From Conexibacter sp. CPCC 205762 (lineage in GTDB: Bacteria; Actinomycetota; Thermoleophilia; Solirubrobacterales; Solirubrobacteraceae), in assembly GCF_030646155.1 (NCBI RefSeq), contig NZ_JAUTDN010000023.1, forward strand, positions 20,321 through 84,320: a stretch of 64,000 bases of DNA, given 5' to 3'. Under the pieces are notes generated by a model that saw only the letters and a list, made by a program, of their open reading frames with translations, was not told the DNA's origin and ran no database searches. The translations under genes and the position numbers were made by a program. How positions within the stretch are numbered: the stretch's first letter is position 1; each line of letters begins with the position of its first letter. Of this stretch, positions 48,981 to 56,140 are shown piece by piece.

Positions 48981-49780
48981 GCGGCGGCTACCGCACCTTG
49001 CTCGTGGAGCGCCCGCGCGAGGGCGTCGTGCTGGTGACGCTCAACCGCCCCGCGCGGATGAACGCGATCACCTTCGAGATGTTCGACGAGCTGCACGACC
49101 TGACGCGCGCGCTGACGAACGACCGCGAGGCGCGCGTCGTCGTCGTGACCGGCGCCGGCCGCGGCTTCTGCGCCGGCCTCGACCTCGACGACGCGGAGAC
49201 GCTGCCGGCGCTGAGCCCGCACGAGATGATGCTCGGCCAGCAGCACTGGGCCGGCGCCTTCGTCGCGCTGCACGAGCTGCCGCAGCCGGTGATCGCGGCC
49301 GTCAACGGCGCCGCCGCCGGCGGCGGGCTCGGGCTGGCGCTCGCGGCCGACGTGCGGCTCGCCGCGCCGGCGGCGCGCTTCAACGCCGCCTTCGTGAAGA
49401 TCGGGCTGTCGGCCGGCGACGTCGGCGTGTCGTGGTCGCTGCCGCGCGTCGTCGGGCTCGGCCACGCCGCCGAGATCATGCTCAGCGGCCGCTTCGTCGA
49501 GGCGGAGGAGGCGGCGGCGATCGGGCTCGTCAACCGCGTCGTGCCGGCCGCGCAGCTGCTGGAGGAGGCGTTCGCGCTGGCGTCGCAGATCGCCGCCAAC
49601 ACGCCGTTCGGCGTGACGCTGACCAAGCGCGTGCTGAACGCCAACGTCGACGCCGGCTCGCTGTCACAGGCGGTCGAGGTCGAGAACCGCGGCCAGACGC
49701 TGGCGACACGCGGCGAGGACTTCCGCGAGGCGCTCGCGGCCTTCCGCGCCAAGCGCCCGGCGACCTTCACGGCGCGCTGA
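48977..49780 (+). CDS. Enoyl-CoA hydratase/isomerase
   Basis: A 267-residue crotonase-fold enzyme. FCAGLDLDDAE and NGAAAGGGLGLALAADVRLAA form the oxyanion hole. NAAFVKIGLSAGDVGVSWSLPRVVG has Asp rather than Glu at the second catalytic position, which suggests isomerase or another crotonase-type reaction rather than simple hydration. It begins with ATGA on the acyl-CoA dehydrogenase stop and ends in TGATG with the LLM gene. Confidence 0.89.
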   Translation: MSGGYRTLLVERPREGVVLVTLNRPARMNAITFEMFDELHDLTRALTNDREARVVVVTGAGRGFCAGLDLDDAETLPALSPHEMMLGQQHWAGAFVALHELPQPVIAAVNGAAAGGGLGLALAADVRLAAPAARFNAAFVKIGLSAGDVGVSWSLPRVVGLGHAAEIMLSGRFVEAEEAAAIGLVNRVVPAAQLLEEAFALASQIAANTPFGVTLTKRVLNANVDAGSLSQAVEVENRGQTLATRGEDFREALAAFRAKRPATFTAR

Positions 49781-50823
49781 TGGCCGCCGCACCGACGATC
49801 GGGATCGAGGTCCAGGGCGCGACCCTGCGCGGCGCCGGCGAGATCGCCGCCGCCGCCGACGCCGCCGGCCTCGCGGCCGCCTGGACGCCCGAGCTGTACG
49901 ACCGCTCCGCGACGATCACGCTCGCCGAGATGGCCCACCGCACCAGCCGCTGCACGGTCGGGACGGCGATCGCCTACGGCGTCGGCCGCAGCCCGCTGAC
50001 GCTCGCGGCCGAGGCGCGCGACCTCGACGAGCTGTCCGACGGCCGCTTCGTGCTCGGCCTCGGCAACGGCACGCGGCGGATGATCTCCGACTGGCACGGC
50101 CAGGACCCCGACGCGCCCGCGCTGCGGATGGAGGAGCTGGTCCCGCTGCTGCGCGAGCTGTGGCGGCTGCACGAGCGGCCGGTCGACCACGACGGCCGCT
50201 TCTACCGCCTCAAGCTCGCGCCGACCGGCGAGCTGACGCCGCCGCGGCGGGAGCGGATCCCGATCTGGACCGCGGGCGTCAACCCGCGCATGATCGAGGT
50301 CGCCGGCCGCGTCGGCGACGGCCTGCTCGGGCACGTGCTGACGACGCCCGCCTACCTGACCGACGTCGTCCACCCGGCGATCGAGAAGGGCGCGCTGCGC
50401 AACGACCGCTCGCCGCGCGACGTCACGGTCGCGACGCTGCTGCTCGCCGCCGTCCACGACGACCCGGCGGTCGCGCGGCGCGAGGCGGCGGCGCAGCTCG
50501 CCTTCTACGCCTCGGTCAAGACCTACGGGCCGCTGCTGGAGCGACTCGGCTTCGGCGCGGCCGGCGCGACGATCCGCGAGGCGTTCGCGCGCGGCGACCA
50601 CGCGGCGATGGTCGCCGCCGTGCCGGAGGCGATGGTCGACGCGCTGGCGACCGCCGGCACGCCCGACGACGTGCGCGCCGGCCTGCGCCGCTTCGACGGC
50701 CTGCTCGACCACGCGATCCTCTACGTGCCGAGCTTCCTGCTGACGCCCGAGCGGGTGCGCGACTGCGCGCTCGGGCTGATCGACGCGTTCGGCGACCGGA
50801 AGGCCCCATGTTCAACGCCCTGA
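49780..50823 (+). CDS. LLM-class flavin-dependent oxidoreductase 1 (F420-type)
   Basis: A 347-residue TIM-barrel luciferase-like protein. AAAADAAGLAAAWTPELYDRSATIT, VGTAIAYGVGRSPLTLAAEARDLDELSDGRFVLGLGNG, and WTAGVNPRMIEVAGRVGDGLLGH segments resemble F420-dependent methylene-H4MPT reductase-like members in actinobacteria. Cofactor F420 or FMN cannot be decided here. It begins in the crotonase stop (TGATG) and its last 16 bases overlap the DUF6285-like gene in another frame. Confidence 0.87.
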   Translation: MAAAPTIGIEVQGATLRGAGEIAAAADAAGLAAAWTPELYDRSATITLAEMAHRTSRCTVGTAIAYGVGRSPLTLAAEARDLDELSDGRFVLGLGNGTRRMISDWHGQDPDAPALRMEELVPLLRELWRLHERPVDHDGRFYRLKLAPTGELTPPRRERIPIWTAGVNPRMIEVAGRVGDGLLGHVLTTPAYLTDVVHPAIEKGALRNDRSPRDVTVATLLLAAVHDDPAVARREAAAQLAFYASVKTYGPLLERLGFGAAGATIREAFARGDHAAMVAAVPEAMVDALATAGTPDDVRAGLRRFDGLLDHAILYVPSFLLTPERVRDCALGLIDAFGDRKAPCSTP

Positions 50824-51230
50824 CCCCTCCGCAGCTGCTGGCCGGCGTCGGCCGCGTGCTGCGCGCCTCCGCCGACGCCGACGGCGCGCTGGAGGACTAT
50901 CAGCGCAGCCAGGTGCTGTCGGCCTACAGCGTCACGCGCCTGCTCGCCGGCGAGCTGCAGGGAGCGGACGCGCTGCGCGCCTGGACGCGCGCCGCGCTGC
51001 TCGACGCGCTCGCCGGCGACGGCCGCCCGCCGGCCGTCGCCGCGCGCGAGCAGCTCGCCGACCCCGCCGTCGGCGGCGTGCGGATCGGCGAGCTGGTCGC
51101 CGACCTGCTGGCGGCGCTGCCGCGCGCGGGCGCCGACCCGGTGCGCGACGCGGTGCGCGCGATCCTGCGCGAGCTGGCCGACCGCGAGCAGGCCGCGCTG
51201 GCCGCGCCGCTGGACGGGGGAGCGCGCTGA
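50808..51230 (+). CDS. DUF6285-like helical protein, phosphotransferase partner
   Basis: A 140-residue, alanine-rich, mostly helical protein: LLAGVGRVLRASADADGALEDYQRSQVLSAYSVTRLLAGEL, then a second helical half ending LRELADREQAALAAPLDGG. No membrane segment or catalytic motif. It resembles the small DUF6285-type proteins encoded beside acyl-CoA-dehydrogenase-linked aminoglycoside-phosphotransferase homologues. ATG 50808 overlaps the LLM gene by 16 bases and its stop overlaps the kinase start (TGATG), so it is co-translated with the kinase and may be its partner. Confidence 0.75.
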   Translation: MFNALTPPQLLAGVGRVLRASADADGALEDYQRSQVLSAYSVTRLLAGELQGADALRAWTRAALLDALAGDGRPPAVAAREQLADPAVGGVRIGELVADLLAALPRAGADPVRDAVRAILRELADREQAALAAPLDGGAR

Positions 51231-52288
51231 TGGCGGCGGAGGCGATCGCGGTCGACGCGGCGAAGGCCGCCGCGCTGCTGGAGACGATGCGGGCCGCCGG
51301 CGCGGCCGAGTCGGGCAGCGTCGTCACCTACCTGGAGCAGCTGGAGGGCGGCTGGTCGCGCCACTCCTACGCGGCGCGCGTCACGCACCCCGACCGCGGC
51401 GGCGCCGGCGACCCCGACGGCGAGCGCGCCTACATCGTGCGCGCGCGGCCCCGCGGCTCGCTGCTGGACACCGACCTGGGGGAGGAGTTCCGCGTCTTCT
51501 CGCTGCTGCAGCGGGAGTCGCCGCCGACGCCGGCGGTGCGCGGCTTCGAGCCCTCCGAGCAGACGCCGTTCGACGGGCCGTTCTTCGTGATGGACCGGCT
51601 CGGCGGCCGCGCGCCGAACGTCTGGCGCAGGCCCGAGCGCGACGAGCTGGCGGCCGACTGGGCGAGCTCGCGCGGGATCGCGCACGACCTCGTCGCGCAC
51701 CTCGCCGCGATCCACGCGATCGACGCCGGCCGCGCCGCCGCGGCCGCGACCGCGCGCGACTTCCAGCGGACGGTCGACCGCTGGCAGGACGTCTACGAGC
51801 AGATGAAGCTCGTGCGCGACCCGGTCGTCGACGAGGCCTACGCGTGGGTCCGCTCGCGCGAGCCCGACCCGGTCGCCCCCTGCCTCGTGCACGGCGACTA
51901 CCGGATCGGCAACTGCCTGATCGACGGCGGCCGCGTCTCCGGGATCCTCGACTGGGAGCTGTGCTCGTTCGGCGACCCGCGCTTCGACCTCGGCTACATG
52001 GCGCTCGACTACCACGCCGGCAAGTTCACGACGCCGGGCTCGTCGCTGCTCAACGCCGTCGCCGAGCGCGACTGGTTCCACGAGCGCTACGCGCTGCTGA
52101 GCGGCCGGCCGGTCGATCCCGAGGTCGTGCGCACGTTCACCGCGCTCGGCGCGCTGATGCTGTTCGCGATCATGACGACCGGGATCCGCGTCTACGCCGA
52201 CGCCCGCACGCGCGACGTGCGGATGGCATGGGGCCGCTTCGTGCTGCCCGGCCTGCGGCAGGACCTGACCGCGCTGATGGGCTGGTGA
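51230..52288 (+). CDS. Aminoglycoside-phosphotransferase-like kinase (ACAD10/11-associated)
   Basis: A 352-residue APH-fold kinase. LEGGWSRHSYAARV replaces the usual glycine loop, AYIVRARPRGSLLDTDLGEEFRVFSLL carries the nucleotide-binding Arg/Lys and Glu, CLVHGDYRIGNCLI is the catalytic loop (Asp, Asn), and GILDWELCSFGDPRFDLGY the metal Asp. Human ACAD10/11 fuse such a kinase to an acyl-CoA dehydrogenase, where it phosphorylates 4-hydroxyacyl-CoA. An analogous role with the 47718 dehydrogenase is likely by context. Antibiotic resistance is not implied. Confidence 0.87.
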   Translation: MAAEAIAVDAAKAAALLETMRAAGAAESGSVVTYLEQLEGGWSRHSYAARVTHPDRGGAGDPDGERAYIVRARPRGSLLDTDLGEEFRVFSLLQRESPPTPAVRGFEPSEQTPFDGPFFVMDRLGGRAPNVWRRPERDELAADWASSRGIAHDLVAHLAAIHAIDAGRAAAAATARDFQRTVDRWQDVYEQMKLVRDPVVDEAYAWVRSREPDPVAPCLVHGDYRIGNCLIDGGRVSGILDWELCSFGDPRFDLGYMALDYHAGKFTTPGSSLLNAVAERDWFHERYALLSGRPVDPEVVRTFTALGALMLFAIMTTGIRVYADARTRDVRMAWGRFVLPGLRQDLTALMGW

Positions 52289-52294
52289 GCGGTG

Positions 52295-52312
52295 ACTGGC
52301 GGTAGTGCCAGT
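52295..52312 (+). promoter_or_regulatory. Perfect inverted repeat ACTGGC-N6-GCCAGT before ligase
   Basis: ACTGGC (52295-52300), GGTAGT spacer, GCCAGT (52307-52312). Its end is 64 bases upstream of ATG 52376. It shares GCGGTAGYGCYAGT with the element at 16781-16794 and ACTGGC-N6-GCCAG with 63337-63353. This is the clearest member of the shared-element set. Confidence 0.6.
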
Positions 52313-52375
52313 AGCCGCGCCGCCGGGCCGCTGAGAAGCTCGGCGGGCATGAGGACCGGGACGAGGGAGGGGGCC

Positions 52376-53983
52376 ATGGAGGACATGGCGCTGAGCAACG
52401 TCAAGCTCGACCTTGCGGGGGCCGCGCGCTGGGACGCGCTCGCGCTCCCGTACCTGCTGGAGCGAGCCGGTCTCGACCTCGCCAAGCCGGCGATCGTGTT
52501 CGAGCAGCGCGTGCGCACCTACGGCGAGCTGCGCGACCGCAGCCGCCGCGTCGCCAACGCGCTCGTCGGGCTCGGGATCGAGGAGCTGGACCGCGTCGCG
52601 ATCCTCAGCTCCAACCAGCTCGAATTCATCGAGCTGGAGGTCGGGATCGCCGCCGCGCGCGCGATCATGGTGCCGCTCAACTGGCGGCTGCGCGCCGGCG
52701 AGCTGGCCAACCTGCTGCGCCGCTGCGCCGCCCGCGCGATCTTCGTCGAGGAGCGCTTCCTCGGCACGATCCTCGAGCTGCGCCGCTCCGGCGAGCTGCC
52801 CGACCTGCGCACCGTCATCACGCTCGACGGCACCAGCGGCGACATCTCCTACGCCGAGCTGCGCGCCTCCGCCGGCGGCGAGCGGCCCGCGCGCCGCGGC
52901 CGCCTGACCGACCCGCACGAGATCATCTTCACCTCCGGCACGACCGGCAATCCGAAGGGCGTCGTGTGGACCAACGGCACGCTGCTGTGGAACGCGCTGC
53001 AGCAGGTGACCGACTTCCAGCTCGGGCCGCAGCACTCGACCTACGCGATCATCGACCTCTATTACATCGGCGGTCGCCACGACTTCACCTGGCCGATCCT
53101 GCACCAGGGCGGCACGGTCCACGTCAAGCGCTCCAGCGGCTTCGACGCCGAGGAGGTCGTCCGCTACATCGCACGCGAGCGCGTCAGCCACGTGCTGTGG
53201 GTGCCGACGATGCTGTACGAGATCCTGCGCCTGCCGACGCTCGGCGAGCACGACCTCAGCTGCCTGAAGATGATCATGTGCGGCGGGCAGCCGGTCTCGG
53301 TCGCGACGACCGAGCGGGCGCAGCAGGCCTTCCCGCAGACCGACTTCATCCAGGTCTACGGCCTGACCGAGGGCGGCGGCTCGGTCAGCTTCGTGCGCCC
53401 GCAGGACGCGCGCGCGAAGCCCGGCTCGGCCGGCAAGCCCTCCCAGCACGTCGAGATCAGACTGCTCGACCCGATGGGGCTGGAGGTGCCGGTCGGCGCC
53501 GAGGGCGAGATCGTCGTGCGCGCGCCGTCGGTGACGGCCGGCTACTGGGACGACCCGGAGCTGACCGCGCGGCTGATCGTCGACGGCTGGCTGCACACCG
53601 GCGACATGGGCCGCTTCGACGCGGACGGCTTCCTCTTCATCTCCGGCCGCAAGGGCGACATGATCATCAGCGGCGGGATGAACATCTTCCCGTCGGAGAT
53701 CGAGGACGTGCTGCGCGAGCATCCCGACGTCGCCGACGCGGCGGCGATCGGGCTGCCGCACGAGAAGTGGGGCGAGACGGTCTGCGTCGTGGTCGAGCCG
53801 ACGCCCGGCGCGACCGTCGACGAGGAGGACGTGATCGCGTTCTGCACCGAGCGGCTGGCCGGCTACAAGAAGCCGACGCAGGTGCGGGTGGTCGACGCGC
53901 TGCCGCGCACGGCGGGCGGCAAGGCGAAGAAGTTCCTGCTGCGGGAGCGGTTCACCGATGCCGGTGAGCCGCTCGTGCCGTAG
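52376..53983 (+). CDS. AMP-binding acyl-CoA synthetase/ligase
   Basis: A 535-residue ANL ligase. P-loop FTSGTTGNPKGVVWTNG (about residue 183), VYGLTEGGGSVSF, WLHTGDMGRFDADGFLFISGRKGDMIISGGMNIFPSEIE region, and LPRTAGGKAKKFLLRERF with the catalytic lysine. ATG 52376 has GGGAGG five bases upstream and is preferred over ATG 52349. It is followed 34 bases later by the HyuA/HyuB pair, so activation and ATP-dependent carboxylation or ring opening may be linked. Confidence 0.9.
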   Translation: MEDMALSNVKLDLAGAARWDALALPYLLERAGLDLAKPAIVFEQRVRTYGELRDRSRRVANALVGLGIEELDRVAILSSNQLEFIELEVGIAAARAIMVPLNWRLRAGELANLLRRCAARAIFVEERFLGTILELRRSGELPDLRTVITLDGTSGDISYAELRASAGGERPARRGRLTDPHEIIFTSGTTGNPKGVVWTNGTLLWNALQQVTDFQLGPQHSTYAIIDLYYIGGRHDFTWPILHQGGTVHVKRSSGFDAEEVVRYIARERVSHVLWVPTMLYEILRLPTLGEHDLSCLKMIMCGGQPVSVATTERAQQAFPQTDFIQVYGLTEGGGSVSFVRPQDARAKPGSAGKPSQHVEIRLLDPMGLEVPVGAEGEIVVRAPSVTAGYWDDPELTARLIVDGWLHTGDMGRFDADGFLFISGRKGDMIISGGMNIFPSEIEDVLREHPDVADAAAIGLPHEKWGETVCVVVEPTPGATVDEEDVIAFCTERLAGYKKPTQVRVVDALPRTAGGKAKKFLLRERFTDAGEPLVP

Positions 53984-54017
53984 CGCGGTTGGGCGACGAA
54001 ATCGGGCGAGGAGAGAC

Positions 54018-56126
54018 ATGAGCAACAGCGTGGGCAACGGGAACGGAACCGCCCCCAGCGCGTTCATCGGCGTCGACGTCGGCGGCACGCACACCGACGT
54101 CTCGGTCGTCTACGACGGCCGCGTCGAGCGCGGCAAGGCGTTGACGACCTATGACGACTTCAGCCGTGGCGTGCTCGAGGCCGTCGGGGTGGCGGCGGGC
54201 AACTACGAGCTGGGGATGGAGGAGCTGCTGCGGCGCACGCAGCTGTTCATCAACGGCACGACGGTCGTGACGAACACGATCACGACGCTGAGAGGGTCGC
54301 GCGTCGGCGTGCTGATCACGAGCGGCTTCAGAGACGCCTTCCGGCTCGCCGGCGGACCGCGCACGACCGAGATCGACGACCACCTGCAGGTCAACGTGCC
54401 CGACCTCGTGCAGCGCCGCGCGATCGCCGAGATCGACGAGCGCGTCAACTGGGCCGGCGAGGTGCTCGTGCCGCTCGACGTCGAGCAGGTGAAGGCGCAG
54501 GCCAGATATCTCGTGGAGGAGGTCGGCGTCGACGCGCTCGCCGTCTGCTTCCTCTGGAGCCACGCCAACGAGGCGCACGAGCTGGCGGCCGAGGCGGCGA
54601 TCAAGGAGGTCTACCCGGACCTGTTCGTGACGCCGTCGCACCGCGTCTTCCCGGTCGAGGGCGAGACGCGCCGCTGGACGACGGCGATCCTCAACTCGTT
54701 CGTGCAGGACCGCGCCGAGGTCTACCTGACCTCGCTGAACGAGAGACTGCGCTCGGCCGGCCTCGGCGGCGGCCTCGCCTTCTTCCAGGGCCTCGGCGGC
54801 GGCATCAGCCTCGAGAAGGCGCGCCAGTACCCGCTCGGGCTGCTCGGCTCCGGGCCGGCCGGCGGCGCGCTCGGCGCCAACGAGCTGGCCAAGCGGATGG
54901 GCAAGAGACGGGTGCTGCTCGGCGACATGGGCGGCACCAGCTTCGACACGGGGATCATCTCCGACAACGAGATCCACATCGACAAGAACCTCCAGCTCGG
55001 CCCGTTCATGACCGGCGTCAACATCGTCGACGTGATCTCGGTCGGCGCCGGCGGCGGCTCGATCGGGTGGGTCTCCGAGCGCGGCGTGCCGCAGGTCGGC
55101 CCGCAGAGCGCCGGCTCGACCCCCGGGCCGGCGGCGCTCGGCCGCGGCGGCGAGCAGCCGACGGTCACCGACGCGATGGTGACGCTCGGCTTCATCGACC
55201 CCGACAACTATCTCGGCGGGCGCGTGCAGCTGCGGCCGGAGCTGGCGCGCGCGGCGCTCGACGGGACCTTCGGCGAGCGCTTCGGCTGGAGCACGGAGCA
55301 GGCGGCCGCGGCGATCCACGACCTCGTCGTCGTCAACATGGCCAACGCCGTGCGCGAGGTCAGCGTCGGCAAGGGCCACGACCCGCGCGACTTCCTCTTC
55401 CTCGCCTACGGCGGCACGCTGCCGCTGTTCGCCTCGCAGATCGCCGAGCGGCTCTCGATCGACACGATCGTGATCCCGCAGAACAGCTCGGTCTTCTGCG
55501 CGCTGGGGCTGCTGTCGTCGGACTACGTGACGCGCAACGACCAGGGCGTCAACTGGGACCTGTCGAAGCCCGACGGCGTCGAGCGCGTCAACGCGATCGC
55601 GGCGCGGATGGTCGAGGAGGCGATCGCGCAGATGGAGTCCGAGGGCTTCGCGCGCGACCAGATCGACGTGCAGCGCAGCGCCGACCTGCGCTTCCAGGGG
55701 CAGGCGTACGAGCTGACGCTGCCGATGCCGGCGCGGCCGCTGACGGCTGACGACGCGAGCGCGATCTTCGACGACTTCCTCGCCCACTACGAGCGCACCT
55801 ACGGCGAGGGGACGGCCTGGAAGGGGGTGCCGGCGTCGCTGATCAACTACAGCGTCACCGTCACCGGGCGCGGCGAGCGCCCGCAGCTGGGCGCGGTCGC
55901 GGCGGCCGGCGAGGCGGCCGGCGAGCTGGTGCGCGAGACGCGCGAGGTGTTCCTGCCGGCCGAGCGCCGGCGCGAGCGGATCCCCGTGATCGACGACGCC
56001 CGCTTCGTCGTCGGCGCGCGCGTCGAGGGCCCGGCGATCATCGACGCGGTCGACACGACGATCTACGTCCCGCCTGGCACGACCGCGGTGCGCGACGAGC
56101 ACATGAACTACGTCCTGACGCGATGA
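54018..56126 (+). CDS. Hydantoinase/oxoprolinase A-type subunit (HyuA / acetone-carboxylase beta-like)
   Basis: A 702-residue ATP-dependent enzyme subunit. The N-terminal domain has FIGVDVGGTHTDVSVV, the ASKHA phosphate loop, and NGTTVVTNTI. The central actin-like domain has LLGSGPAGGALGA and LLGDMGGTSFDTGII, and VGAGGGSIGWV follows. The C-terminal region ends in GPAIIDAVDTTIYVPPGT. Family members open hydantoins or 5-oxoproline, or carboxylate acetone or acetophenone, with ATP. ATG 54018 follows GAGGAGA. The next gene, HyuB-type, begins in its stop region. Confidence 0.9.
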   Translation: MSNSVGNGNGTAPSAFIGVDVGGTHTDVSVVYDGRVERGKALTTYDDFSRGVLEAVGVAAGNYELGMEELLRRTQLFINGTTVVTNTITTLRGSRVGVLITSGFRDAFRLAGGPRTTEIDDHLQVNVPDLVQRRAIAEIDERVNWAGEVLVPLDVEQVKAQARYLVEEVGVDALAVCFLWSHANEAHELAAEAAIKEVYPDLFVTPSHRVFPVEGETRRWTTAILNSFVQDRAEVYLTSLNERLRSAGLGGGLAFFQGLGGGISLEKARQYPLGLLGSGPAGGALGANELAKRMGKRRVLLGDMGGTSFDTGIISDNEIHIDKNLQLGPFMTGVNIVDVISVGAGGGSIGWVSERGVPQVGPQSAGSTPGPAALGRGGEQPTVTDAMVTLGFIDPDNYLGGRVQLRPELARAALDGTFGERFGWSTEQAAAAIHDLVVVNMANAVREVSVGKGHDPRDFLFLAYGGTLPLFASQIAERLSIDTIVIPQNSSVFCALGLLSSDYVTRNDQGVNWDLSKPDGVERVNAIAARMVEEAIAQMESEGFARDQIDVQRSADLRFQGQAYELTLPMPARPLTADDASAIFDDFLAHYERTYGEGTAWKGVPASLINYSVTVTGRGERPQLGAVAAAGEAAGELVRETREVFLPAERRRERIPVIDDARFVVGARVEGPAIIDAVDTTIYVPPGTTAVRDEHMNYVLTR

Positions 56127-56140
56127 GGGAGCGAGCTGCG

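Noticed and set aside
51230..52288. Aminoglycoside resistance gene
   Set aside because: APH fold only; the operon with acyl-CoA dehydrogenase and DUF6285-like protein points to lipid metabolism.
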